NCBI RefSeq assembly: GCF_001411555.2
Contig: NC_049903.1
Span: forward strand, 28,343,527 to 28,407,526
DNA length: 64,000 nucleotides
Direction: 5' to 3'
Source of the DNA: Juglans regia
Lineage: Eukaryota; Streptophyta; Magnoliopsida; Fagales; Juglandaceae
Positions 12,600 through 22,798 of this stretch are shown in pieces. The notes under the pieces were generated by a model that saw nothing but the letters and a program-made list of their open reading frames with translations, did no database searches and was not told the DNA's origin. The stretch's first letter is position 1. The number at the start of each line of letters is the position of its first letter. The translations under genes were made by a program, and so were the position numbers.

Positions 12600-13786
12600 C
12601 ATTATTTTCCAGCACTAAGAGCTCTAACTCAAAGGGTGTATGGCTATTAACCAAACTAGTAGGAGTGATATCGACGATCTCATGATTCTTATCACAGGGC
12701 GCAATAACCAACATGCCCTCATTCACATCCTTGGACGGATCCACTTCGCATTGAATTTCCTCACAGATCTCATCATCCTCTAGATCATCCCCAGATGCCT
12801 ATACATTAGACATGATCACCTCATTACGTTTTAACCCATCCTCTGCTACTGCACCCAAAAATGAGCCAGCTTAAAATCACCCCATCCATTGCCTTTGCCT
12901 GGTAAGACATTGATACAAACCGAGCATTCGCCCCTTCATTCAAGACCTCCTCAACCGGCTTATTTTTATCCTGCCAAACTTGCTTGACTAGAGGCTTCCT
13001 ATTTACCTTCTCCCCTTCTGGTTTCCTCACAACCCTACAGACCACCGAAGTGTGACCCTAACAGAAACATTTAGAACAATAATAACCATGCCACTCATAC
13101 TTAACGTTCTACCAGATTTTCTTCGTAGCCGATACAACTATGGGAAAGCCCTGCACTGGTTCCTCCGATAGATCCACCTCAACACACATCTTGGCCCCGG
13201 ATGCTCGTGTTTTATGAAGCTTGGCATTATCCATTCCCAGATAGCGACCGAACCTAGTTGCCAAAATTTGTAAACAGTCCGGAAGATACAAATGAAGTGG
13301 CAAACTTAGAAGAAAAATCCACTGAGATGCAAGCGGAGATTCGTGTGCCAGATCGAAATCCTTGGTCCAACGGAATAAACGAAAAGAGGAATCCCCCATA
13401 GTATGTCCTTCACAAGCCCAGCCATGTAAAAAATCACGTTCACTCCTCATTTGAACATGCACATGCAACGCATCCATGAAACTAACAGTGGGGGCCTCTT
13501 TCAGTCTCCATGATTTAGCAATATGAAAACGTACAATTTCAATGGATGGCCTGGTACGAGAAAACTTGAGAACCAATGCAAACTTGAACTCATCTGCAGC
13601 TTTTGACATCTCCACCTCTAAAAAAACAAAGCCTTGTTCACCATCTATTTCCACTAACTATCTCGTCGGAAGCCTAAACGTGGACTGTGAGGTAGAGTAA
13701 ACTATTTGAGCAAATGACGTTGCCCCCTGTGCCACAATAGCCCCTGCCATAGATGAGTCTGACGGAAGAGGAGGGGTGGCCTCCAT
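12600..13786 (-). pseudogene. LINE ORF1: DUF4283 and zinc knuckle
   Basis: The likely start is the ATG at 13,786-13,784 (MEATPPLPSDSS). After about 42 codons there is an in-frame TAG. The frame then continues VEIDGEQGFVFLEVEM and RFHIAKSWRLKEAPTVSF into a DUF4283-type domain, including the LRSERDFLHGW-like block and ASQWIFLLSLPLHLY. A CX2CX4HX4C zinc knuckle (CSKCFC-stop-GHTSVVC) lies at about 13,050-13,080 and itself contains a stop. In the family this protein packages LINE RNA. At least two nonsense codons make it inactive. Confidence 0.75.
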
Positions 13787-13932
13787 GGCCGAACCCTAGT
13801 GCAGCAAACGTTACAATTCAAAATTTGGACACTCCGTGAAAAACGAAATAACCAAAATCGTAAGTTTCCAAAATCGCAAAAATCACTAGAGCCCTTTCAC
13901 CTCAACAAAAAACCAATCGTTCTAGACAGTGA

Positions 13933-14299
13933 GTTGAAATGAGATGAGTTGATATGAAAGTTGTGAAATTACCCAAATGCCCCTGTATCGTAACGAAAAT
14001 ATCTACCAATTTACTCAATAAATTAGTTAGTCGTTAACCATGCAATTATTTAATAATTAAGTAATAACATAAAGTAAATAAATTGTATAACATCAAGATT
14101 GATAATAAAGAAAAACTCTTTAAAAATCTCTTTAAAAGTAAAATCTTATGGGGTAACCAAACATAGAAAAATAAATTTTATTATTTGAAAATCAATTACA
14201 AGCAAGTTTCAATTACAAAATTTTTGTCAATTGACACTTTTACATAACCAGATAAATGACCTGTTTGTCTCTATCGTAATAGTTGCCAAAACTTTTGAA
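13933..14299. other. Noncoding, right flank of the LINE
   Basis: Starts with the interrupted MITE-like GTTGAAATGAGATGAGTTGATATG, then AT-rich sequence. No gene seen. Confidence 0.4.
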
Positions 14300-14815
14300 A
14301 ATCTTCAAACATTGACTTTTCTCCTTAAACTTTAGTGGCTGAATCATAATCACTCAATCTCAATCTTAAATCAAAATAGTATGAAAATCTTCCAAGAAAT
14401 TTTTTCACAAAATATTCACTAGAAAATGCTCCAAAAAATATCCAGAATTGAATCTTTATGGATCAATATCAATAGAATCCCTTATCTGTAGTAGGACTCC
14501 ACTGTGAAAAACTCTGCTGACACGTCTGTTGACATCTGGCGCTAAGTCTTCTCAACAGATGTAGTTTTCATTCAAGTTCTTGACAAGATAATTATAGACT
14601 CCTTATAATTCAGAAACATACACTCTTGGCTTATCTACAACATTATCTAACAACCTCTAGATAAAATCAAAATAGCCCTAGATAAAGTCAACATATCTTA
14701 CATTCATCCAAATTATAAAACTAAAGATAAGATAAACTCTATCATCTTATTCACTTAGTCATATCCAAACTTATATACTTAATCAATTAGTACTAGCCTA
14801 ACTTTTACATCTACA
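14300..14815 (-). repeat. Probable 3' LTR of a minus-strand copia (SIRE/Maximus-like) element
   Basis: On the minus strand, GAGGGAGATTG immediately precedes TGTAGATGTAAAAGTTAGGC. This looks like a polypurine tract followed by the TG of an LTR, in the GGGGGAGATTGTAGATG style seen in SIRE-type copia elements. The LTR would read leftward from 14,815. Its far end and any partner LTR are not identified, so the left limit is a guess. Confidence 0.4.
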
Positions 14816-15842
14816 ATCTCCCTCTTTGGGAGATTGGTGATAAAACCAACTTGATGGATGTCTTGCATCTACAATCTCCCCATTTGACGAATTAGTGATA
14901 AAATCAATTTCATGAATGTAATATAAACTTGTCAAAAGTACAAACAGCAGACCAAGAAACTGAGTAAAAATTCCAAGCAAATAATTAAGAATAAAACATA
15001 CTGACATAGAACAGTGACTAAGATTAGTACTATTAAACTCACAAGATTTAAAATCTAATTCTAAGTCTAAACATGTTCTAGTCCAGCATCAAAATTATGT
15101 CCAGAGTTTAGTTCTCCCCCTCAATATTGAACTATCTTAAACAAAACTAATTTAACTCCCCCTCAGCAACATATTTACTCCAATTCCTCTAAATTTCACA
15201 ATACCAAAAAATTCAATATGCTCCCCCTCAATTTGCTTAGCTCTTCTCTTGACTCCCCATTTCTGCCACTAATCTGACAAGGATCACTATTTTTCTATAT
15301 CGGAGTCCATGACATTCTCCAACACCTGCTGCATTCGTGAATCTCATTTGTGAATAGGCAGGGGCACTGTCACAATCAAAACGAATGAGATCCAAACCTA
15401 TGTGTGCCATGTAAAAACCAATATGATACTTCCTGATTTGACATGGCTAAAGCACCTTCTAATCTCAACTCAACCATGCATTTAGATAGAATTGATGTAT
15501 GCATATGAATGCATGTAAAACAATTTAGAAGAGATTGAGAGACTTTGGTTGAGACAAAAAATCTAATACTTGGTGGGCATTCCATAGAAATTGAATAACA
15601 AAGTGCAAGAACCCACCCAAAAACCATCATCAACACATGAAAACCAGCATAATCCAACTACTAGATGCAAATCCAGACAACCCAAACATAAAAACTCCAA
15701 TATGAAACCCTATAATCCACGTCGGCATTTCACAATCACACTAATCACAAAAATCTCCAAAATAATGTAGAACCAAACCCTAGGAAAAGAGGAAATAAAT
15801 TAATAGTGCTCTTACCGTGACTGGGAATCATGTAGATGAGAA
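14816..15842 (-). mobile_element. 3' internal remnant of the same copia element
   Basis: CTCCCCCTCAA-type motifs recur (near 15,115, 15,155 and 15,220), which read as TTGAGGGGGAG on the minus strand. The segment around 14,811-14,840 is imperfectly repeated at about 14,870-14,905. No pol domain is readable. The minus-strand frame at 15,376-15,657 has no recognisable relative. Confidence 0.35.
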
Positions 15843-16142
15843 GTTTTGTGGTATTTCGAAGAATCCAAATGCTCTAGAACACTAGTGGTGTGGGAAGTGG
15901 TGTTCGATTGGGGCACACAGAGTGAAAGAGTCGTGGGTGAGTGTGAGAGAAAGTATTGGGAGATAAAGGGGGTGAGTGTCTATCCAACCACTAAGCCACT
16001 TAAGTCACTAAGTGACCTGCCCTGTATAGCACGAGCCCATGCCTTAGTAGTTACACTGGGACTTAAACACTAAGACAAAAAAAAAAAAAAAATAGAAAGA
16101 AAGAAAGATATTCTAAAACACAACTTCTAGACTATATGCAAC
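15843..16142. other. Noncoding, ends in an A-rich tract
   Basis: No family resemblance. A 16-17 base A run at about 16,077-16,093 precedes the copia-derived sequence. No 5' LTR matching the 3' LTR at 19,973-20,502 is visible here. Confidence 0.4.
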
Positions 16143-16196
16143 ATGCCCTCGTGTAGAAAAATACTCATATACCAACAAAAAAAAAAACTATACATG

Positions 16197-16905
16197 CCTA
16201 TCCTTGGTCCACAATATGAGCCCTTTACAATGACTATGCTCAAACCACCAAGGCCGACCTATTCAAAGTTTGTTTCCCAGCTTCAAAGTCTTGATCAAAG
16301 GCGTAATTGGTTTTCTGGACATATAGATGGTTAGTCTCGACAACTCACTCCTCAATTGGCATTTTCTGGACAACAAAGATAACAACAATCCTCCTCTGCT
16401 GCTTATCGTGGATCACAATCCTTTAACTCAACTGGATGCGGTTTCCAAGCTCAACAACCACGAGACAACAACAAGGATCTCACTGGCAATTTTGGATCGA
16501 GTTCCCAGCCACGTCGTCCTCCTCCTCCTGGAGAACGTTGAATGGCACTTAAAGAAAGATATATGTATCATGGAACAGTGCCAGTATTGCGGAACAATGG
16601 GACACATTGCCAAAATTTGTTGGTGGCTGCCAAAGAAAACTACACAAACTGATATTCCCCAAGCACTAGCAGCTCTCATGTTGGATACTACAATAGTTGA
16701 TACAGAATGGACATCTGACACAAGTGCGTCCAACCATATGATAGGTAAGACGGATATGCTTACTAATCTCAAAAAATATAAAGGCACTGATACTGTTTTA
16801 ATCAGAAATGGATCCTCCCTACAAATTAGTGGTATAGGCGACACAACTATAAAACAAAAAAAATACCACTCTACCGCTTCAAAATGTTTTATATGTTCCT
16901 GACTT
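16197..16905 (+). pseudogene. Copia gag and protease remnant
   Basis: LGPQYEPFTMTML and LVSQLQSLDQRR-like text mark the end of copia gag, followed by a frameshift. The nucleocapsid zinc knuckle is CQYCGTMGHIAKIC (CX2CX4HX4C). The protease active site reads WTSDTSASNHMIG where copia elements usually have DTGA or DSGA, so the glycine after the catalytic Asp-Thr is replaced by serine. With the frameshift this makes the protease very unlikely to work. Confidence 0.8.
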
Positions 16906-17011
16906 AACAAAAAATCTACTCTTTGTTAGTCAATTAACAACTTAGTTTCCTGTCAACTTTGAATTTTCTGATGTCAATTTTCATGTTAAGGATCGGGCAG
17001 CAGGACAAAAT

Positions 17012-18636
17012 TTGATAACAGGGACACGCAGGGTTGATCTTTATGTTCTCTCCAACTCGTCGAAACTTCATTTTTCAAGCAAGCACAAATCCGACACGAC
17101 AGAAGTATGGCATCAACGTTTGAGACATCCACAGACGTCTACTTTACAATTATTAAAAAATAAAGGGCTCATCGATGTCTTAGGGGTTCCAAAACTGCAA
17201 CATCTTTGTAATAGCTGTCAGTTAGGAAAACTTAGTCGATTGCCTTTTTCTTCTTCTCAACAAACAAGTACTAGTGTTTTTGATAAAATACATTACATTG
17301 TGATTTGTGGGGCCCTGCTCCGGTTTTATCTATTAGGAAATTTTGCTATTATGCCTTTAGTAGATGATTTTTCTAAATATACTTGGATAATACCATTGCA
17401 AAATAAATCTGAATTTGTCGATGCTTATCTCAACTTTGAGTATGTTGCAAGATAGTACAGTGCACGTACCAAAGTTTACCATTCAGATGGAGGAGGTGAG
17501 TTTTTGAACAAAAAGTTATCTTCTACTTTCTTGCAATAGGCATAGTTCATCAAATTTCTTGTCCTTATACTCCAGAGCAAACAGGTATGGTAGAACGTCG
17601 ACACAGAATAATAAGAGAATTAGGTATGACCATGCTATTTCACAGTGGCGCTCCTTTGTTTTTATGGGTTGAAGCATTCATGATTGCCGTGTATTTGATT
17701 AATCGACTCCCTTCATTTGCACTTAATTTTGAAACACCACATTTCAAATTACATGGATCACAGCCGATGTACTTTACACTAAGAGTCTTTGGGTCAAAAT
17801 GCTTTCCTTACACATGGGACACAAAACTAACTAAATTTGATTCTAAAATAGATTCGTGTGTTTTTGTGGGCTATAGTGACAAATATAAAGGATATAAATG
17901 CTTTCAACCAATGAGCAAAAACATTTTTGTGTCATGCCATGTGGTTTTTGATGAAATGGTGTTCCTTTATAAGGATTCAAACTTTGCAAGGAAAATCCCT
18001 ACAAATTCTCATGCTTTATCTATATTTGATTCCTGGTTACCACCAATAACTAATCACGTTAATTATGCAGGACAATCACTACCTATTGAGATACCTCCGT
18101 GCATGAGTCCTTTGCTGTTGGTCACCTCAACAACAAACCAACTCCAATTCGAAATACCATCTCCTTCCACCTCACCAAAAAATCCTTCTAACATCCAATC
18201 TGAAGAAATAGAGTCTCCATCCGAAATACCAATCCAAGGTATAACAACCACTTTGATTACATCCCTTCATCAAACCATCTCCAATCTAGAACATCGAAAC
18301 CCACAAATAGAAGACATGGTTTCCCCTCAACCTGACAACTTGCAGCTCAATAAGCATCCTATGATCACTCATTCACGTCTTGGAGTGGTCAAACCAAATC
18401 CAAAATATGCCCTGACTACCTTAACTTCCTCCATTCCTCGTGAGCCTCATAATATTCGAGCTGCTTTAAATCATCTAGGATGGAAAGCAACAATGGATGA
18501 GGAGCTTATTGCTCTTCATAAAAATCATACTTGGCAGCTTGTTCCTCGGACTCTTGGTATGCATGTAATTGGGTCAAAGTGGGCATTTAAACCAAAACTA
18601 AAACCTGAGGGCTCACTAGACCGACTTAAAGCATGA
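17012..18636 (+). pseudogene. Copia GAG pre-integrase, integrase and start of RT
   Basis: The zinc-binding HHCC region is seen as VWHQRLRHPQTSTLQLL then LCNSCQLGKLSRLPF. The integrase core has LVDDFSKYTWIIPLQ (first Asp), YHSDGGGEFLNKKL (second Asp) and ISCPYTPEQTGMVERRHR (catalytic Glu). The GKSEF-type C-terminal part VFGSKCFPY and KFDSKIDSCVFVGYSDKYKGYKC follows. The RT begins with WKATMDEELIALHKNHTW. Breaks occur at about 17,452 (stop) and 17,540 (frameshift). Confidence 0.88.
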
Positions 18637-19850
18637 TTGCTTGCAAAGGGTTACTATCAAATTGATGGGATAGACTATATAGAGACTTTTTCCCTAGTTA
18701 TTAAACCAGGAACTATACGTATGATTCTCACTATTGCACTTGTTCAGAAATGGCCTATTCGATAGCTCGATGTCAAAAATGCTATTTTACATGGATTAAT
18801 TTATGAAGGCATATACATGGAACAACCTTTTGGGATGGCTAATCCTTAATATTCATGCAAGCTTCAAAGACCTCTCTATGGCCTAAAATAGGCAGCTCGA
18901 GCTTGGTTTGATCGTTTTAGTTCTTTTTTGCTTAAATATAGCTTTATGTGTAGTTTAGCTAATCCATCCTTGTTCATTTACCATTCTGATTTTGGCTCAA
19001 TAATCTTACTTCTCTATGTAAATGACATGTTAATCACAGGGTCAACATTAGAGCTTGTCACCACTTTTATTCAGCTTCTTAGCAATGAGTTTGCTATGAA
19101 GGATTTAGGACCTGTTCATCACTTTCTTGGAATCGAGATTTGTAGAACAAACAATGGACTTCATTTGTCACAATCTCATTATGCTCTTAATATACTAGAA
19201 AAGACAAATATGGTCGATTGTAAGCCCTTGAGTACTCACCTTGAATAAAAAGCAACATCTTCCTTGAATGTCGAATCTCCAGATGATCCAAGCTATTTTC
19301 AAGGAATTGTAGGCACGCTTCAATACCTCACCCTTACTAGACCAGACCTCTCATTTAGTGTCAACTATGTGTCACAATTCATGCATACTCCAACCACTGC
19401 TCATTTAAAAATGGTTTGACATATCCTTCGGTATGTGAAAGGAACAATTCATCTAGGATTGAATTTTACTTCTAACGCAACACTTTATCTTTTTGCTTTT
19501 TCAGATGCTGATTAGGCTGGTTGTCCAACCACTAGACGCTCCACCACTAGGTACTGCACTTTTCTTGGACAAAATCTAATATCCTGGTGTGCAAAAAAAT
19601 AACATACAATTTCTCACTCTAGTATGAGGTAGAATATCAAGTTATGGCAAATACAATAGCTGAACTAACATGAATGACTTTCATTCTAAAGGATCTACGC
19701 ATTCCTCTTTCTTATACTCCTACACTATATTGTGATAACCTTAGTGCTCTTCATATGATGGTTAATCCAGTTTTTCATGCACGCAGTAAACACATTGAAT
19801 TGGTTTACCACTTCGTGCGCGAACGGGTTGCTCTTGGTCTATTAGTCACT
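18637..19850 (+). pseudogene. Copia reverse transcriptase and RNase H remnant
   Basis: Readable RT blocks include LLAKGYYQIDGIDYIETFS, LDVKNAILHG, PLYGLK, AARAWFDRF and FAMKDLGPVHHFLGIEI. The active-site motif YVDD appears as YVNDML (about 19,016-19,033), a change of a catalytic Asp to Asn. RNase H blocks include RPDLSFSVNYVSQFM, LRYVKGTIHLGL and FSDAD-stop-AGCPTTRRSTT. Stops replace expected residues at several sites. Inactive. Confidence 0.85.
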
Positions 19851-19972
19851 TAGCATATCTCCACCACATAACAACTTGCCGACCTATTCACTAAACCTCT
19901 GTCCAAAGCAGCCCTCCAATATTTTTGCACCAAACTTTGGCTCCGGTCTTGGCATAGTTTGCAGGAGGGTAT

Positions 19973-20502
19973 TGACAACTCATAGCTCGCCAGTAGTGAA
20001 AATTGTGGGGGATCAAAGGAGAGATAAGGCAGGCCTAAAATTTTGAAGTGATAAGGTGGCATATCCTCACAATCAAAATAATAGGAAAGCACTTTCACAT
20101 GATCTGTTATCCATTGGTGGAGAGAGTTTGAGTGGCAGCAAAGTTCTAAGTCCAACTTATTCAAAATGATTGGGAGTCTAAGGAGATGTAACAACTGCAC
20201 ATGATAAGATCACAACAAATTCAAAGAATTTCGGTTTTGAAGAGATTGCATCCATGACAACCACCGGTTCCAACAAGAATTCAAATAAGCTGCGTTAATA
20301 AAAAATAGTTTAGTTTGAATTAATTTGAAGTATTTTACTTCAGATTTTGTGCACTGCAGAGTAGTTAGCTTAGTTTATCCTATTTAAACAAAGTGTTTGT
20401 AACGTCTTATGTCCACACTTCCAAGACATAACTTTTAGCAACATTACAATTTCCATTTTACTTCATTTTCATTTTCTCTTCTCATGGATCTCTTGCATTA
20501 CA
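19973..20502 (+). repeat. Copia 3' LTR
   Basis: A polypurine tract (GCAGGAGGGTAT, 19,961-19,972) directly precedes TGACAACTCATAG. The LTR appears to end at ATTACA (20,497-20,502). It contains CCTATTTAAACAAAG, a possible promoter box, before a T-rich downstream part. There is no partner LTR to confirm the length of about 530 bases. Confidence 0.6.
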
Positions 20503-20512
20503 TCATGTGCAC

Positions 20513-21275
20513 CCCAAATGTCAAGAAAGAAATACAGCGGAGAGGGAATGGAGTGATGAAAGCAGTTGCAGTAAGAGAAAATAGTGATCCGAGTAGAGTG
20601 CAAAAAGTTTCCTCAACAAGTCCAAAAGGACATAACGAGGACCATAAATGGTGACCAATGTTTGTTACAAATTGAAATAATTGATTTTTTTTTCTTTTTC
20701 TTCTTTTGGGAAAATCCCAATTTATTGTGAGTGGAAGGGATATTTTGGTCCCTTGGTTATAAGTCCATGACTAGTGGACAGGTTCAACCTATGGGCCCGA
20801 GATTGGGGGATACAATGTCCAAGAGCCCATATGACCCACGGGCTTAACCGTATGATATGATAACACCAATAGATCAGAATAGTTGTTGCGTCCACTTATT
20901 ACCAGATAAGTGGTGCTTATCAATGTTCTTAACACCTCTATAAATAATACTTAATGGTGACACTAAACTCTAATTTTGGCTTATATACGCATATTGAGAT
21001 CACGTCTCTTTAACTTAGGCATCGGAGCTCCCTTAGGCGACCAGTGTCACGCTCTCATCTATCGTAGGTCATCCGAATAGTTGGTGGTGTAAAACATATC
21101 ATTTACAATGAGTATGCTACAAAATACCATAAAATTGTATCATTTTCTTGTTAAAGATTTTTGTGATAAGTAAATTTTCTTGACAAATGTAGGATAACAA
21201 TAAATAGTCACAAAGAAGAAATTTCAAGATATAATTATCCAAATAATTGTTTTTTATGTCCCATTATTCCCAAAG
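20513..21275. repeat. Segment duplicated at 32,948-33,305
   Basis: GTCAAGAAAGAAATACAG, GGAGAGGGAATGGAGTGAT, GAAAATAGTGATC and AATTTCAAGATATAATTA occur in the same order here and at 32,948-33,305. This copy is longer because a solo LTR (20,732-21,107) interrupts it. At 32,948 the sequence lies inside an intron of a LEC14B-like pseudogene, so this is either a dispersed repeat or a duplicated piece of that intron. Confidence 0.8.
20732..21107 (+). mobile_element. Solo LTR
   Basis: It is 376 bases, starts TGGAAGGG and ends TTTACA, and is flanked by GTGAG (20,727-20,731) and ATGAG (21,108-21,112). The duplicate segment at 33,170-33,180 lacks it and reads straight across the junction (TTGTGAGTATGCTAC). 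The internal CTTAGGCATCGGAGCTCCC resembles the transcript-region motif of many plant LTRs. CTCTATAAATAATACTTAA could be its TATA box. The strand is inferred from these motifs. Confidence 0.75.
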
Positions 21276-22090
21276 TGAGATTTTTATACAGTACATAAAT
21301 ATTCAAACAAATGTATGCAATCATCCAAATTGATGCTTTTTGTGATGACCTGGAAAAGATTTAAACGAAATAGAGCAAAACAATCAATATCAAATCGTAA
21401 GAAAAATCTGAGCCTCATTTTAAAGCCTTGAAACTCAAACTCAAACTCAATTTTAAATTTAGCAATTGATTTCTTTAATCGAGTCAAGTATTTAAAATAT
21501 TCTAAGTATTTTTAAAAATCTAAAATTTATTTTAAATGAAATACTTTTAGTGTTGTTGAACCAAACCTAGTTTTTAAAAATAAGCCTCTTTAATTTTTGA
21601 AAATTCTGTAAATAAAATAGATTTTTAGTAACTCATTTTATTTAGATGAATTTAGTTCTGTCCTTAGAAATATCTGCTAAAATATTATCTTATGATCAAG
21701 AGAACAAAGTGGGATTTTAAATTTAGTCTCTTTCCATTTATTTTGTTATTTTCCTATTTTTTTTTTATCATACTTATTATATGTATTATACTTTTTTTTT
21801 TCTAAAGTATATGTATTATACTTATTATACGTATTTTATATTCTCTATATTTATTCTCAATCATTTGATTAAGGTTTGTTTAGATATAGAAACGGTTTCA
21901 TTTCATCTCATCTCATAATTAAAAATTTTTTAAATTTTTATATAAAATATAATAAATAATTTAATTTTTTTAAATTTTTAAATAATAATAATATTAAAAA
22001 TTAATATTTTGTTTAACTATTAAATTTTATTTAAAATTATTTTATCTCATCTCAATATTTAAATAGGCCTAAAACTAATCCCAACGTGCC
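21276..22090. other. Noncoding, includes a Tourist-like MITE at about 21,873-22,070
   Basis: AT-rich with no gene. The part 21,873-22,070 starts GGTTTGTTTAGATATAG, contains TTTCATCTCATCTCATAATT, and ends CATCTCAATATTTAAATAGGCC, matching the window's MITE family. Confidence 0.45.
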
Positions 22091-22139
22091 GTGAACCCGC
22101 GTAAAAAGGCCCAAAACCTTCGGCTATAATCCAGTCCAA

Positions 22140-22798
22140 AGGAAAGGCCCAAAACTACGTCGTTTTGAGACGAAAGCCTAATTCCCGTCCCATCTTTCTT
22201 CCCTACGCCGTCCTCCCTCCTATCTCAACGCACCACCCCCAAACGTCCAGCCCAACGCACGTAACGGCTGCCTCCTAGGGATTTCTCACACGGTAGCGTT
22301 CTCTCTGCCTCTCTCGAATTCTTTTACCCCAATTTGTCTCCTTCCTCCCGTTGCCGAGAACCACCACCTCACAGCCTTGCCGCGATCTGCAGTGGAGCCA
22401 TCGAGTAGACACCTGGCACTGCCTAGCCCATTTTCCCCTCCCCTCCACGCACAGCCAGCCACTATCTTCACCTCAAGCCGCTGTGAGCAGCAGCAAGGAG
22501 TAGAAAGCAGCGGCAGCCCCAACCAAAATCGAGAGCCCTCCGTTTCCGCAACCCACCTCAACTGTCCTTTCATCCGCCGCAGAACCACCAGCAGTAGCGG
22601 ATTCAAGTTTCCTACCAGCCACGTCCAATCGCAAGAATTCTCCGAGTTCAGTCACCGAAGGCCAAAACGGATTACCAAATCAGCCCCTTCTGTCGCTTAC
22701 ACCACCGTTGTCTCCTCCCCAACGCCGTGAACCTGCCGAAATAGAGCAAGTTTCCTTGCTCCTCAACTCGGCCACCACTGCCTCCACCGAGAGCCACC
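22140..22798 (+). promoter_or_regulatory. Putative promoter and 5' leader exon of a plus-strand gene
   Basis: Composition switches to C-rich, with ACTACGTCGTTTTGAGACG upstream and a pyrimidine-rich stretch, as in plant promoters and 5' leaders. It ends at GAGCCACC followed by GTAAGTAACT (22,799), a strong splice donor. A 117-codon open frame (22,377-22,730) is Ser/Pro-rich with no family resemblance. It could be the 5' leader exon of the PPR gene at 27.9 kb across a long intron, or of a lost gene. This is inference from position and signals only. Confidence 0.4.

Larger units (their letters stand above)
8069..13922 (-). mobile_element. Full-length degenerate L1-type LINE
   Basis: A non-LTR retrotransposon reading right to left. 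Its 3' poly(A) tail appears as 14 T at 8069-8082. The direct repeat TAGACAGTGA flanks it at 8059-8068 and 13,923-13,932, so both ends are present (about 5.85 kb). In order it encodes ORF1 with a DUF4283 domain and zinc knuckle, then ORF2 with endonuclease, reverse transcriptase, zf-RVT and RNase H. This is the usual plant L1 order. Stops and frameshifts break both frames, so it is inactive, but the RNase H catalytic residues persist, suggesting moderate age. DNA to the right of the insertion (GTTGAAATGAGATGAG) resembles the Tourist-like MITE family, so the target was probably a MITE. Confidence 0.9.
16143..20502 (+). mobile_element. 5'-truncated Ty1-copia retrotransposon
   Basis: Copia order on the plus strand: gag remnant, zinc knuckle, protease, GAG pre-integrase, integrase, reverse transcriptase, RNase H, polypurine tract and a 3' LTR. 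I find no matching 5' LTR or primer-binding site, so the 5' end is lost. Decay is dominated by changes such as TGG to TAG/TGA and CAG to TAG, the signature expected from deamination of methylated cytosines. Confidence 0.88.

Noticed and set aside
22377..22730. 117-codon plus-strand frame, Ser/Pro-rich
   Set aside because: Composition is that of a C-rich 5' leader, no domain is visible, and it overlaps other open frames on the opposite strand.
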